Part shown: piece by piece, positions 39,427-47,525 of the stretch
How positions within the stretch are numbered: the first letter of the stretch is position 1
How the letters are laid out: each line of letters opens with the position of its first letter
Assembly: GCF_019084545.1 (NCBI RefSeq)
Contig: NZ_JAHREP010000032.1
Coordinates: 1-47,525, forward strand
Source of the DNA: Marinobacterium ramblicola
GTDB taxonomy: Bacteria; Pseudomonadota; Gammaproteobacteria; Pseudomonadales; Balneatricaceae
Direction: 5' to 3'
Length of the DNA stretch: 47,525 bases
Notes under the pieces: generated by a model
Databases searched by the model: none
The model's input: only the letters and a program-made list of their open reading frames with translations
What the model was told of the DNA's origin: nothing
Position numbers and translations under genes: made by a program

Positions 39427-39960
39427 TTACTTCTTCTTAGCCTCTTTGCGGCGTACATATTCGTCAACATAACGAACACCCTTGCCCTTGTAAGGCTCAG
39501 GCGGACGGAATGCGCGAACTTCTGCAGCAGCCTGACCTACTACCTGCTTGTCAGCACCGCTGAGCACGATAGTGGTCGGGTTCGGAGTTTCTGCGGAAAC
39601 ACCTTCAGGCAGTTCGTAATCGATCGGGTGAGAGAAGCCCAGCGTCAGGTTCAGCACCTTACCCTTGGCGGCAGCGCGGTAACCAACACCCTGCAGAGCC
39701 AGGGTCTTGTTAAAGCCTTCGCTTACACCGATCACCATGTTATTGACCAGCGCACGGGTGGTACCAGCCAGGGCGTTTGCCTGCTTGGAGCCGTCGCGCG
39801 GCGCAAATTTCAACTGACCGTCGGCCTGCTCAACAGCAACAGACGGGTGAACATCCAGGCTCAGCTGACCGTTCTTGCCTTTAGCGACAAGACCCTGGCC
39901 ATCAAGCTTGATCTCAACACCTGACGGTAGTACTACGGGTTTCTTCGCAACTCGTGACAT
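39427..39960 (-). CDS. rplF: 50S ribosomal protein L6
   Basis: L6 lies near the sarcin-ricin loop and factor-binding site. The 177-residue protein begins [20 protein letters not shown] and carries the C-terminal signature [20 protein letters not shown]. Length equals E. coli L6. It is 11 bases after rpsH. Confidence 0.98.
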   Translation of the reverse strand: MSRVAKKPVVLPSGVEIKLDGQGLVAKGKNGQLSLDVHPSVAVEQADGQLKFAPRDGSKQANALAGTTRALVNNMVIGVSEGFNKTLALQGVGYRAAAKGKVLNLTLGFSHPIDYELPEGVSAETPNPTTIVLSGADKQVVGQAAAEVRAFRPPEPYKGKGVRYVDEYVRRKEAKKK

Positions 39961-39971
39961 GAGAAATCCTC

Positions 39972-40364
39972 TTAGAATACCGTGCAGACTACTTCACCAC
40001 CGACACCCGCTTGGCGAGCGGCGCGGTCAGTCATGACACCTTTACTGGTAGAGATAATCGCGATACCCAGGCCATCAGCAACCTTCGGCAGCTCAGATGC
40101 GCTTTTGTAGATACGCAGACTGGGACGGCTTACGCGCTTGATCTCTTCGATTACCGGCTTGCCTTCGAAGTATTTCAGTTCGATGGTCAGAACCGGCTTC
40201 ACATCACCTTCAACTGCATAGTCGGCGATGTAACCTTCCTCTTTCAGAACCTTGGCAACTGCCAGCTTCTGCTTGGAGGACGGCAGGGACACAGCCTTCT
40301 TCTCAGCCATGTGTCCGTTACGGATACGGGTGAACATATCCGCGAGTGTGTCTTGCATACTCAT
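39972..40364 (-). CDS. rpsH: 30S ribosomal protein S8
   Basis: S8 is a primary 16S rRNA binder and, in E. coli, the feedback repressor of the spc operon acting near rplE. The 130-residue protein begins [17 protein letters not shown] and ends with [20 protein letters not shown] and EVVCTVF. The family also starts MSMQD, supporting this ATG over the internal Met3. Confidence 0.98.
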   Translation of the reverse strand: MSMQDTLADMFTRIRNGHMAEKKAVSLPSSKQKLAVAKVLKEEGYIADYAVEGDVKPVLTIELKYFEGKPVIEEIKRVSRPSLRIYKSASELPKVADGLGIAIISTSKGVMTDRAARQAGVGGEVVCTVF

Positions 40365-40454
40365 GCTTTTAACATCCTCTTAGTGCAGCGCGACGCGGTA
40401 GCGAAGCCTTCGCAGGCTTCGCCCTGACCGCCGTGCTTACCGTTTGGCGTGCTG

Positions 40455-40760
40455 TTACCAGCTCGCCTTCTTCAGGCCCGGGACATCGCCACGCATGGCA
40501 GCTTCGCGCAGTTTATTACGGCACAGTCCGAATTTACGGTATACACCGTGCGGACGGCCGGTAACCTGACAGCGACGCTGCTTGCGTACCGGGCTGGCGT
40601 CACGCGGCAATTTCTGCAGCGCGATCTGTGCATCCCAAACTTCCTCTTCAGAGCTGTTCGGGCTTACAACAATTGCTTTGAGCGCAGCGCGCTTAGCGGC
40701 ATATTTATCAGCCAGCTTCTCGCGCTTGAGCTCACGATTGATCATAGAAACTTTAGCCAT
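40455..40760 (-). CDS. rpsN: 30S ribosomal protein S14
   Basis: S14 is in the head of the small subunit. The 101-residue product ([20 protein letters not shown]) is the long, zinc-free form: the region [20 protein letters not shown] has only two of the cysteines of the short CXXC type. A 90-base gap precedes rpsH on minus. It is 15 bases after rplE. Confidence 0.97.
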   Translation of the reverse strand: MAKVSMINRELKREKLADKYAAKRAALKAIVVSPNSSEEEVWDAQIALQKLPRDASPVRKQRRCQVTGRPHGVYRKFGLCRNKLREAAMRGDVPGLKKASW

Positions 40761-40775
40761 GGTTCAATCCCTGTC

Positions 40776-41315
40776 TTATTTCTTGAACGGGAACTGCAGC
40801 GCAGCCAGAAGAGCACGACCTTCGTCGTTGTTCTTCGCCGTAGTAGTGATAGTGATATCGAGACCACGCAGCTTATCGACCTTGTCGTAGTCGATTTCCG
40901 GGAAGATGATCTGCTCTTTCACACCCATGCTGTAGTTACCGCGGCCGTCGAAAGACTTGGCGTTGAGACCACGGAAGTCGCGGATACGCGGAATGGAAAT
41001 ATCGACCAGACGGTCGAGGAATTCCCACATACGCTCGCCACGCAGCGTTACCTTGCAGCCAATCGGCCAGCCTTCACGCACCTTGAAGCCCGCGATAGAT
41101 TTGCGTGCCTTGGTAACGATCGGCTTCTGGCCAGCGATGGCGATCATGTCGGCCATGGCGTTATCAAGCTGTTTCTTGTCACCCAGCGCTTCGCCAACAC
41201 CCATGTTCAGGGTGATCTTGGTGATGCGGGGAACCGCCATAACGTTAGGAGACTGGAGCTCCTCTTTCAGCTGCTGCTTAACTTCGTTTTCGTAAAGCGC
41301 TTTCAATCTGGACAT
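40776..41315 (-). CDS. rplE: 50S ribosomal protein L5
   Basis: L5 binds 5S rRNA and contacts the P-site tRNA and S13. The 179-residue protein begins [20 protein letters not shown] and has the block [20 protein letters not shown]. The family length is 179 in E. coli. In E. coli the S8 repressor site overlaps the start of this gene; I did not resolve such a fold here. Confidence 0.98.
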   Translation of the reverse strand: MSRLKALYENEVKQQLKEELQSPNVMAVPRITKITLNMGVGEALGDKKQLDNAMADMIAIAGQKPIVTKARKSIAGFKVREGWPIGCKVTLRGERMWEFLDRLVDISIPRIRDFRGLNAKSFDGRGNYSMGVKEQIIFPEIDYDKVDKLRGLDITITTTAKNNDEGRALLAALQFPFKK

Positions 41316-41329
41316 TGCACCAACCCCTC

Positions 41330-41653
41330 TTACTTATCTCCGGCGACGAGCTCGCCGGTGGACTTGAAGAAACGTACTTTGGTGCCGTCTTCAAGCAGCT
41401 TGAAGCCAACACGATCGCCCTTGCCGGTCTGCGCGTTGAAGATAGCAACGTTGGAGGTCGCAATCGGTGCTTCCTTCTCAACGATGCCACCCTGACGCTG
41501 CAGCATCGGGTTCGGCTTCTGGTGCTTCTTGATCATGTTGATGCCAGACACGATCAGGTGATCGTTTTCGAGCACGCGCATCACCTTGCCACGCTTGCCC
41601 TTGTCTTTACCTGCGATCACGATGACTTCATCGTCGCGACGAATCTTACGCAT
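41330..41653 (-). CDS. rplX: 50S ribosomal protein L24
   Basis: L24 initiates large-subunit assembly at the 5' domain of 23S rRNA. The 107-residue protein has the KOW motif at the N-terminus ([20 protein letters not shown]) and the family C-terminus [18 protein letters not shown]. Unusually for this operon, 103 bases with a terminator-like hairpin separate it from rplN. Confidence 0.98.
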   Translation of the reverse strand: MRKIRRDDEVIVIAGKDKGKRGKVMRVLENDHLIVSGINMIKKHQKPNPMLQRQGGIVEKEAPIATSNVAIFNAQTGKGDRVGFKLLEDGTKVRFFKSTGELVAGDK

Positions 41654-41694
41654 TTAATTTACCTTGTCGTTTCCTACTACCTTCCTCATGCTCA

Positions 41695-41726
41695 AAAACG
41701 CCAAGCCCTTTCGGGATTGGCGTTTT
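41695..41726 (-). terminator. Terminator-like hairpin inside the spc operon (rplN-rplX gap)
   Basis: On minus, AAAACGCCAA pairs with TTGGCGTTTT (41717-41726 with 41695-41704), with an inner CCC-GAAA-GGG stem and a T run of five. A second, imperfect stem (41731-41758) overlaps the rplN stop. It looks like a true intrinsic terminator or attenuator placed between two operon genes. Confidence 0.75.
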
Positions 41727-41756
41727 CAGCAAGAACCCTCTGTGTAAGCAGGGGTC

Positions 41757-42125
41757 TTAGAGCACTTCAGGCGCCAGGGAAATGATCTTCATGAACTTTT
41801 CGTTACGAAGCTCACGCGTTACTGGCCCGAAGATACGAGTACCGATCGGTGCGTCGTTGTTGTTCAGCAGAACCGCAGAGTTAGTATCAAAGCGGATCAG
41901 TGAACCATCGGGACGACGAACACCTTTACGGGTACGCACTACGACAGCCTTAAGAACCTGGCCTTTTTTCACCTTGCCGCGCGGAATCGCTTCTTTAACG
42001 GTGACTTTGATAATGTCGCCGACAGAAGCGTAGCGGCGGTGAGAACCGCCCAGGACCTTAATACACATCACGCGCTTGGCGCCGCTGTTGTCAGCCACAT
42101 CAAGCATCGTTTCAGTCTGAATCAT
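41757..42125 (-). CDS. rplN: 50S ribosomal protein L14
   Basis: L14 lies at the subunit interface, contacting 16S helix 14. The 122-residue protein begins [20 protein letters not shown] and ends [12 protein letters not shown], both standard. It is first in the spc operon, preceded by a sigma-70 promoter, and followed by the hairpin pair in the rplX gap. Confidence 0.98.
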   Translation of the reverse strand: MIQTETMLDVADNSGAKRVMCIKVLGGSHRRYASVGDIIKVTVKEAIPRGKVKKGQVLKAVVVRTRKGVRRPDGSLIRFDTNSAVLLNNNDAPIGTRIFGPVTRELRNEKFMKIISLAPEVL

Positions 42126-42203
42126 GGTCTACTCCAAAACTGTAAATGCAGTCGCCCACCTCTCTAGCAGGCGAACCGGCAATTGGAGCAGCAAAGGCGC
42201 AAT

Positions 42204-42232
42204 ATATTACACCTTAGCTGCGCGCTCTTCAA
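42204..42232 (-). promoter_or_regulatory. Sigma-70 promoter of the spc operon
   Basis: On minus, TTGAAG (42227-42232) and TAATAT (42204-42209) are spaced by 17 bases. The -10 overlaps the rpsQ stop codon. Transcription would start near 42197, about 72 bases before rplN, at the classical S10/spc boundary. Confidence 0.7.
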
Positions 42233-42470
42233 TGCGAACCAGAGACCAAGTTTTGGTCTTGGACAGCGGGCGGCTCTCGGCGATGGTCACCAGATCACCC
42301 ATCTGACACTCATTCTTCTCATCGTGAGCGTGCAGTTTGGTAGAGCGCTTGATGTACTTACCGTACACCGGATGCTTCTCTTTACGCTCAACCAGAACTG
42401 TGATGGTCTTATCCATCTTGTCACTGACGACCTTGCCGGTCACAGTACGAGTACGTTTTTCCGCGCTCAT
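42207..42470 (-). CDS. rpsQ: 30S ribosomal protein S17
   Basis: S17 is a primary 16S rRNA-binding protein of the body. The 87-residue product has the family OB-fold segment [20 protein letters not shown] and [20 protein letters not shown]. It overlaps rpmC by 4 bases and is the last gene of the S10 operon; its stop lies inside the spc -10 element. Confidence 0.98.
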   Translation of the reverse strand: MSAEKRTRTVTGKVVSDKMDKTITVLVERKEKHPVYGKYIKRSTKLHAHDEKNECQMGDLVTIAESRPLSKTKTWSLVRIEERAAKV

Positions 42471-42664
42471 TTAGTCACCTGCTTTTCGTTGAGTACTGTC
42501 TTAACGCGAGCGATGTCGCGACGAACCTGACCCAGCAGATGGGTCTGTGCCAGCTGGCCTGTGGCCTTCTGCATACGCAGGTTGAACTGGTCCTTCAGAA
42601 GACCCAGCAGAGACTGCTGCAGCTCTTCTACGGACTTGTCACGCAGTTCTTGTGCTTTCATCAC
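42467..42664 (-). CDS. rpmC: 50S ribosomal protein L29
   Basis: L29 is a helical protein near the exit tunnel and trigger factor site. The 65-residue product begins [20 protein letters not shown]. It overlaps rplP and rpsQ by 4 bases each. A second Met follows the first, so the true start may be one codon later. Confidence 0.96.
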   Translation of the reverse strand: MMKAQELRDKSVEELQQSLLGLLKDQFNLRMQKATGQLAQTHLLGQVRRDIARVKTVLNEKQVTK

Positions 42665-43074
42665 ATCACCGTCCGCTTAACAATAGTGGTAGGAACCGGC
42701 AGCTTGGCCGCTGCCAGCGCAAAGGCTTCAGCCGCGAGCTCTTCCGGAACACCGCTCATTTCGAACAGAACCTTACCCGGCTGGATCTGAGCGACCCAGT
42801 ACTCGACGTTACCCTTACCCTTACCCATACGAACTTCAAGCGGCTTGGTGGTGATCGGCTTGTCCGGGAATACACGGATCCAGATCTTACCACCACGCTT
42901 GACGTGACGAGTCATGGTACGACGGGCCGCTTCGATCTGACGCGCAGTGATACGACCACGCTCGGTCGCTTTCAGTGCGAATTCACCGAAGCTAACCTTG
43001 CTGCCGCGCTGAGCCAGGCCGCGGTTGCGACCCTTCATGACCTTGCGGAATTTGAGACGTTTCGGTTGCAGCAT
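42661..43074 (-). CDS. rplP: 50S ribosomal protein L16
   Basis: L16 contacts the A-site tRNA elbow. The 137-residue protein begins [20 protein letters not shown] and includes the family block [20 protein letters not shown]. The Arg near residue 81 in this block is the site hydroxylated by YcfD/RoxA in E. coli; whether that occurs here is unknown. It overlaps rpmC by 4 bases. Confidence 0.98.
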   Translation of the reverse strand: MLQPKRLKFRKVMKGRNRGLAQRGSKVSFGEFALKATERGRITARQIEAARRTMTRHVKRGGKIWIRVFPDKPITTKPLEVRMGKGKGNVEYWVAQIQPGKVLFEMSGVPEELAAEAFALAAAKLPVPTTIVKRTVM

Positions 43075-43085
43075 TGACGTCTACC

Positions 43086-43766
43086 TCACTTAGCTTTCTT
43101 CGCGGGCGCTTTCTTCTCGGCGCGAACCTGTTCCAGGCCACCGAGGATCTCGCCCTTGAAGATCCATACTTTGACGCCGATCACACCGTAAGTGGTGTGC
43201 GCTTCGTAAGTCGCGTAGTCGATATCGGCACGCAGGGTGTGCAGCGGCACACGACCTTCGCGGTACCATTCGGTACGCGCGATTTCAGCACCACCGAGAC
43301 GACCGCTGACCTGAATCTTGATGCCCTTGGCACCGATACGCATAGCGTTCTGTACCGCGCGCTTCATGGCACGACGGAACATCACACGGCGCTCGAGCTG
43401 GCTGGCAACGCCCTGGGCGACCAGCTTGGCATCCAGATCAGGCTTACGCACTTCTTCGATGTTGATGTGCACAGGCACACCCATCATCTCGGAAACAGCT
43501 GAGCGCAGCTTCTCGACATCCTCACCCTTCTTACCGATAACGATACCCGGGCGAGCGGTATGGATAGTGATCTTGGCATTCTGCGCCGGACGCTCGATCT
43601 CGATACGGCTAACAGACGCATTCTTCAGCTGATCTTCCAGGTAGCTACGTACCTTGAGGTCGTTCAGCAGTTTGTTGGCATAGTCGGCTTTGTCCGCGTA
43701 CCACACAGAAGTGTGATCCTTGATGACACCAAGCCGGATGCCGGTCGGGTTTACTTTCTGACCCAT
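43086..43766 (-). CDS. rpsC: 30S ribosomal protein S3
   Basis: S3 forms the mRNA entry channel with S4 and S5. I start at 43766 ([25 protein letters not shown] 9 bases upstream), which gives 226 residues; an in-frame start six codons earlier would run through this ribosome-binding site. The KH domain block is [17 protein letters not shown]. The tail is lysine rich (KKAPAKKAK). Confidence 0.97.
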   Translation of the reverse strand: MGQKVNPTGIRLGVIKDHTSVWYADKADYANKLLNDLKVRSYLEDQLKNASVSRIEIERPAQNAKITIHTARPGIVIGKKGEDVEKLRSAVSEMMGVPVHINIEEVRKPDLDAKLVAQGVASQLERRVMFRRAMKRAVQNAMRIGAKGIKIQVSGRLGGAEIARTEWYREGRVPLHTLRADIDYATYEAHTTYGVIGVKVWIFKGEILGGLEQVRAEKKAPAKKAK

Positions 43767-43791
43767 AATGAACTCTCCTAGCACTCAGCTC

Positions 43792-44124
43792 TTAGTCAGC
43801 GACCTTGACAGTGATGTGTGAGGTACGCTTCAGGATGCGATCAGCACGGCCCTTGGCACGCGGCATGATGCGCTTCATGGTCATACCCTCATCAACGAAC
43901 ACCGCAGATACGCGCAGCTCGTCAACGTCGGCACCTTCGTTATGCTCTGCGTTGGCAATAGCAGACTCCAGCACCTTCTTGACCAGATCAGCACCTTTCT
44001 TGTTGCTGAACGCCAGGATATTCAGAGCTTCGCCCACAGACTTACCACGGATCTGATCTGCGACCAGACGAGCCTTCTGAGCGGAGATGCGGGCGCCTTT
44101 ATGTTTGGCGATAACTTCCATCAT
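43792..44124 (-). CDS. rplV: 50S ribosomal protein L22
   Basis: L22 lines the exit tunnel; its loop is a macrolide-resistance locus. The 110-residue product reads [20 protein letters not shown] and ends [15 protein letters not shown]. Two ATG codons stand in tandem; the family usually starts MEV, so 44121 may be the true start, but the GAGG site fits either. Confidence 0.97.
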   Translation of the reverse strand: MMEVIAKHKGARISAQKARLVADQIRGKSVGEALNILAFSNKKGADLVKKVLESAIANAEHNEGADVDELRVSAVFVDEGMTMKRIMPRAKGRADRILKRTSHITVKVAD

Positions 44125-44128
44125 CTAC

Positions 44129-44407
44129 TTACCTCTTCTTGGCTTTCTTGTCGGCTGCATGACCGCGGAAAGTACGCGTTGCAGCGAACTCACCCAGTTT
44201 GTGACCGACCATATCTTCGGTGATGAACACCGGGACATGCTGACGGCCATTGTGTACTGCAATCGTCAACCCGACAAAGTTCGGGAAAACAGTAGAACGA
44301 CGCGACCAGGTTTTGATCGGACGACGTTCGTTAGCTTCGATTGCAGCCTCTACCTTTTTCAGCAGGTGAAGGTCGATAAATGGACCTTTCTTCAGTGAAC
44401 GTGGCAC
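44129..44407 (-). CDS. rpsS: 30S ribosomal protein S19
   Basis: S19 is in the head of the small subunit, bound to S13. The 92-residue protein begins [20 protein letters not shown] and has the family block [20 protein letters not shown]. It starts 12 bases after rplB and ends 4 bases before rplV. Confidence 0.98.
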   Translation of the reverse strand: MPRSLKKGPFIDLHLLKKVEAAIEANERRPIKTWSRRSTVFPNFVGLTIAVHNGRQHVPVFITEDMVGHKLGEFAATRTFRGHAADKKAKKR

Positions 44408-44419
44408 AGCTGATTCCTC

Positions 44420-45247
44420 TTATTTAGCCTGACGACGGCGTACGATCAGTTTATCGGTACGCTTGTTCTTACGAGTCTTGTAACCCTTGGTCGGAACGCC
44501 CCACGGAGTAACCGGATGACGACCACCAGAAGTACGACCCTCACCACCACCGTGCGGGTGATCAACCGGGTTCATGACCACACCACGAACGGTGGGGCGA
44601 ACACCACGCCAGCGCTTGGCACCGGCTTTACCCAGCTGACGCAGGCTGTGCTCAGAGTTACTTACTTCACCCAGGGTTGCGCGACATTCGATCAGAACCT
44701 TACGCATCTCACCTGAACGCAGACGCAGAGTCGCGTACGCGCCTTCACGGGCCACCAGCTGCGCAGAAGCGCCGGCAGAACGCGCCAGCTGCGCACCCTT
44801 GCCCGGCTTCAGCTCGACACAGTGCACGGTGCTACCCAGCGGGATGTTACGCAGCGGCATGGTGTTGCCCGGCTTGATATCGACGATTTCGCCAGACTGT
44901 ACAGAAGCACCAGCCTGCAGTCCTTTCGGAGCGATGATGTAGCGACGTTCGCCGTCAGCATACTTCAGCAGTGCGATGTGAGCTGAACGGTTAGGATCGT
45001 ATTCAACGCGCTCGATTACAGCGTTGATGCCGTCTTTGTTACGACGGAAATCGATTACGCGGTAATTCTGCTTGTGACCACCACCAATGTGGCGAGTGGT
45101 AATACGACCGTTGTTGTTGCGACCACCGGACTTCGATTTCTTCTCGACCAGCGCAGCGAAAGGCTTACCCTTGTGCAGGTCAGCGTTAACTACCTTGACG
45201 AGGTGACGACGCCCAGCAGAGGTCGGCTTAGTCTTAACAAGTGCCAT
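44420..45247 (-). CDS. rplB: 50S ribosomal protein L2
   Basis: L2 is needed for subunit joining and peptidyl-transferase activity. The 275-residue protein has the family C-terminal block [20 protein letters not shown], which contains the conserved His of HPHGGGEG. The N-terminal region ([20 protein letters not shown]) is standard. It is 14 bases after rplW. Confidence 0.98.
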   Translation of the reverse strand: MALVKTKPTSAGRRHLVKVVNADLHKGKPFAALVEKKSKSGGRNNNGRITTRHIGGGHKQNYRVIDFRRNKDGINAVIERVEYDPNRSAHIALLKYADGERRYIIAPKGLQAGASVQSGEIVDIKPGNTMPLRNIPLGSTVHCVELKPGKGAQLARSAGASAQLVAREGAYATLRLRSGEMRKVLIECRATLGEVSNSEHSLRQLGKAGAKRWRGVRPTVRGVVMNPVDHPHGGGEGRTSGGRHPVTPWGVPTKGYKTRKNKRTDKLIVRRRQAK

Positions 45248-45261
45248 TATTTAAACCTCTC

Positions 45262-45558
45262 TTATTCGCCAGCCAGGAAATCGATCTCGGAACCATCGGC
45301 CAGTCGAACATACGCCTTGCGAACATCGCTGCGCTTACCCATGCCACGTGCAGTGCGCTTGGTCTTGCCCTTGATGTTCAGAACGTTGACGCCTTCAACT
45401 TTAACGTTGAACAGCTCTTCGACAGCCTGCTTGATTTCCGGCTTGGTCGCGTCTGAAGCTACGCGGAACACTACCTGCTGGGTACCTTCAGCAACGATAG
45501 TGGCCTTCTCGGAGATGTGCGGCCCGAGCAGCACTTTGTAGATGCGTTCCGGGTTCAT
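45262..45558 (-). CDS. rplW: 50S ribosomal protein L23
   Basis: L23 is the docking site of trigger factor and SRP at the exit tunnel. The 98-residue protein begins [20 protein letters not shown] and has [20 protein letters not shown]. Its start overlaps the rplD stop by 4 bases (ATGA). Confidence 0.98.
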   Translation of the reverse strand: MNPERIYKVLLGPHISEKATIVAEGTQQVVFRVASDATKPEIKQAVEELFNVKVEGVNVLNIKGKTKRTARGMGKRSDVRKAYVRLADGSEIDFLAGE

Positions 45559-46160
45559 GCGTACACCTCCTCGATCTTCTTCAGAGCAGGAACGGTAATC
45601 AGCACCTTTTCGTAGCCGATCAGGGAGACCGGATCGATACCTGCCGCGTCACGTACACCGATGTGCGGAACGTTACGCGCAGCCAGGTACAGGTTCTGCT
45701 CTACGTCTTCAGTAATCAGCAACGCGTTGTCCAGGCTCAGCTCTTTGAGCTTGGCAACAAACTGCTTGGTCTTGGGAGTCTCGATGGCAAACTCTTCCAC
45801 CACAACGAGACGATCCTGGCGTACCAGCTCGGACAGGATGCAGCGCATCGCAGCGCGGTACATCTTTCTGTTCACTTTCTGAGCGTAGTCACGCGGCTGC
45901 GCTGCGAAGGTCACACCACCGGTGCGCCAGATCGGCGAACGGGTAGTACCCTGACGCGCACGACCGGTACCCTTCTGACGGAACGGCTTAGCGCCACCGC
46001 CGGATACCTGTGAACGTGTTTTCTGGGCTTTGGTACCCTGACGGCCGGCTGCCATGTAAGCAGTTACAACCTGGTGTACCAGCGCCTCATTGAACTCTTT
46101 ACCAAAAGCCAGTTCGGATACTTCAACCGAACCGTTGGCTCCAGTCAGATTCAGATTCAT
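45555..46160 (-). CDS. rplD: 50S ribosomal protein L4
   Basis: L4 lines the exit tunnel and, in E. coli, represses its own S10 operon by attenuation and translation. The 201-residue protein has the tunnel loop [20 protein letters not shown] and the family block [20 protein letters not shown]. It is 11 bases after rplC. The short S10 leader here makes the E. coli mechanism uncertain. Confidence 0.98.
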   Translation of the reverse strand: MNLNLTGANGSVEVSELAFGKEFNEALVHQVVTAYMAAGRQGTKAQKTRSQVSGGGAKPFRQKGTGRARQGTTRSPIWRTGGVTFAAQPRDYAQKVNRKMYRAAMRCILSELVRQDRLVVVEEFAIETPKTKQFVAKLKELSLDNALLITEDVEQNLYLAARNVPHIGVRDAAGIDPVSLIGYEKVLITVPALKKIEEVYA

Positions 46161-46171
46161 GGAAACCTCCC

Positions 46172-46810
46172 TTAGGCGCGTGCTTTGACAGCAGGTTTAA
46201 CGATGACGTCGCCGCCCATAGCGCCGGGAACGGCACCCTTGACGATCAGCAGATTACGCTCGGCATCGATGCGCACAATTTCCAGAGTCTGGACTGTGCA
46301 ACGCTCGGCACCCATGTGACCGGCCATCTTTTTACCTTTGAAGACACGACCCGGGGTCTGGCACTGACCAATGGAACCCGGAGCACGGTGAGAAAGCGAG
46401 TTACCGTGAGTCATATCCTGGGTGCGGAAGTTCCAGCGCTTAACGCCGCCCTGGAAGCCCTTACCTTTAGACTGACCTGTTACGTCAACCTTCTGACCCG
46501 CTTCGAAGCGCTCAACAGTCAGCGCGTCGCCGACGTTGATTCCCTCATCACCATTCACGCGGAACTCCCACAAACCGCGACCGGCTTCAACACCAGCCTT
46601 GGCAAAGTGACCTGCTTCCGGCTTGGACAGGCGATTAGCCTTCTTCCCACCGGTAGTCACCTGCACTGCAGCGTAGCCGTCGGTTTCAACGGTCTTGACG
46701 CTGGTTACACGGTTCGGTTCCACCTCGATGACGGTGACTGGCACGGACACGCCCTCATCTGTGAAGATGCGAGTCATACCCGCTTTACGTCCGATAAGTC
46801 CTACAGACAT
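46172..46810 (-). CDS. rplC: 50S ribosomal protein L3
   Basis: L3 is an early assembly protein that reaches the peptidyl-transferase centre. The 212-residue protein begins [20 protein letters not shown]. It has the segment [20 protein letters not shown], followed by [20 protein letters not shown]; the Gln in GQCQTPG is the site methylated by PrmB in E. coli. A 110-base gap separates it from rpsJ, with no clear promoter. Confidence 0.97.
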   Translation of the reverse strand: MSVGLIGRKAGMTRIFTDEGVSVPVTVIEVEPNRVTSVKTVETDGYAAVQVTTGGKKANRLSKPEAGHFAKAGVEAGRGLWEFRVNGDEGINVGDALTVERFEAGQKVDVTGQSKGKGFQGGVKRWNFRTQDMTHGNSLSHRAPGSIGQCQTPGRVFKGKKMAGHMGAERCTVQTLEIVRIDAERNLLIVKGAVPGAMGGDVIVKPAVKARA

Positions 46811-46920
46811 TTTGTTACCTCTTGCCAGTTGTGTACGGGGCTGTCACCCACTATGGCTGCCCTTTTCAGGCGCATTCCACAAATAGCGCTTCATTAAGTT
46901 AATAATTTCGCGCAGTGCGA

Positions 46921-47232
46921 TTAGCCGAGGCTGATCTGCACTTCTACACCCGCAGCGAGGTCCAGCTTCATCAGCGCGTCGACAGTTTTTTCTGTCGGCT
47001 CAACGATGTCCAGAACACGCTTGTGCGTACGAATTTCATACTGATCACGCGCATCTTTGTTGACGTGCGGAGAGATCAGGACGGTGTAACGCTCTTTACG
47101 GGTAGGAAGTGGGATCGGACCACACACCTGAGCACCTGTCCGCTTGGCAGTCTCAACGATTTCCTGAGCGGATGAGTCGATCAGGCGATGATCAAAAGCC
47201 TTCAGACGAATTCTGATTTTTTGGTTCTGCAT
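46921..47232 (-). CDS. rpsJ: 30S ribosomal protein S10
   Basis: S10 (NusE) is a head protein that also joins antitermination complexes with NusB. I start at 47232 ([20 protein letters not shown]), giving 103 residues, the E. coli length. A longer frame back to 47406 crosses the operon promoter and the tuf terminator, so it is not used. It is the first gene of the S10 operon; AGGA lies about 14 bases upstream. Confidence 0.98.
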   Translation of the reverse strand: MQNQKIRIRLKAFDHRLIDSSAQEIVETAKRTGAQVCGPIPLPTRKERYTVLISPHVNKDARDQYEIRTHKRVLDIVEPTEKTVDALMKLDLAAGVEVQISLG

Positions 47233-47278
47233 TCTGATCACGCATTTCCTGTAAGTTTCGTTACGGCAATAGCCGACC

Positions 47279-47297
47279 TCCCCTTGGGTAAAGGGGA
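47279..47297 (-). promoter_or_regulatory. Hairpin at the 5' end of the S10 operon leader
   Basis: On minus, TCCCCTT pairs with AAGGGGA around TACCC, right at the predicted start point near 47296. The leader from there to rpsJ is only about 64 bases, much shorter than the E. coli L4-responsive leader. Confidence 0.5.
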
Positions 47298-47302
47298 CGC
47301 AA

Positions 47303-47331
47303 ATTTTACTCAGTAGGGGTATGAGCGTCAA
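47303..47331 (-). promoter_or_regulatory. Sigma-70 promoter of the S10 operon
   Basis: On minus, TTGACG (47326-47331) and TAAAAT (47303-47308) are spaced by 17 bases. It lies between the tuf terminator and rpsJ. Confidence 0.78.
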
Positions 47332-47393
47332 CTGGAAAGGTACAAATTTTAACCAGTTGCGGATAGTCGGAATATTGAAGAGGAGTAGAACGA

Positions 47394-47419
47394 AAAAGGC
47401 CCTCACTCGAGGGCCTTTT
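47394..47419 (-). terminator. Terminator between tuf and rpsJ
   Basis: The perfect 11-base stem AAAAGGCCCTC (47394-47404) with GAGGGCCTTTT (47409-47419) has loop ACTC, 19 bases beyond the tuf stop, and T residues follow on minus. It separates the str and S10 operons. Confidence 0.92.
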
Positions 47420-47438
47420 CAGATCAGCTAATCAGCGA

Positions 47439-47525
47439 TTAGGCGATGATCTTGGATACAACACCCGCACCAACGGTACGGCCGCCTTCGCGGATCGCGA
47501 AGCGCAGACCTTCTTCCATGGCGAT
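47439..47525 (-). CDS. tuf: Elongation factor Tu, C-terminal end only
   Basis: The last 28 codons before the stop at 47439 read as the EF-Tu C-terminus: AMEEGLRFAIREGGRTVGAG followed by VVSKIIA. EF-Tu delivers aminoacyl-tRNA to the ribosome. The gene runs off the window edge. Its place before rpsJ is the usual str-S10 order, so this is probably the str-operon copy. Confidence 0.96.
   Translation of the reverse strand: MAMEEGLRFAIREGGRTVGAGVVSKIIA

Overview
The window is a piece of a gammaproteobacterial chromosome of moderately high GC content. The main signs are the gene orders murJ-ribF-ileS-lspA with a divergent rpsT, rplU-rpmA-obgE-proB opposite ispB, fabA-fabB, ssb opposite uvrA, and a complete S10-spc-alpha ribosomal block. 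A full clade I (Tat-exported) nos cluster shows that the cell can respire nitrous oxide. A facultatively denitrifying lineage near Pseudomonas or the sulfur-oxidising Chromatiales/Sedimenticola group fits, but the genus is a guess. No tRNA, rRNA, CRISPR array, insertion sequence or prophage was seen.

Layout. 1-6000 (minus strand): murJ, ribF, ileS and lspA, the last cut by the window edge. 6000-9900: rpsT on plus, then proB, obgE, rpmA and rplU on minus. 9900-13600: ispB, tpm (minus), fabA and fabB. 13600-19100 (minus): a molybdenum cofactor run, moaA-moaB-moeA-moaC-moaD, with two phospholipid acyltransferase genes built into it by 4-base overlap or 1-base spacing. 19200-20650: a SirB2-like membrane protein and a convergent, overlapping RmlD-like reductase. 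20850-29500: a tiny tatA/tatE-type gene and a cytochrome c5-like gene on plus, converging on nosRZDFYL on minus. 29700-33300: ssb and uvrA, divergent. 33400-47232 (minus): the S10, spc and alpha ribosomal operons with secY and rpoA. 47439-47525: the 3' end of tuf.

How the parts connect. The nos block is a complete unit. NosR receives electrons and is also needed for expression. NosZ reduces N2O. NosD, NosF and NosY form the maturation ABC system and NosL is a copper lipoprotein. NosZ carries a twin-arginine signal, and a TatA-type pore gene lies nearby next to a periplasmic c-type cytochrome that could donate electrons. One FNR/DNR-type box with a well-placed -10 lies before nosR, so the operon is probably induced by low oxygen or NO. 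The Moco genes would serve nitrate reductase or other molybdoenzymes encoded elsewhere; moaE is not in the window.

Less ordinary features are a structured intergenic repeat found three times, each time directly against a transcription terminator; a strong terminator-like hairpin inside the spc operon between rplN and rplX; the Moco/acyltransferase interleaving; and the small Tat gene beside nos. I found no clearly new multi-gene system.
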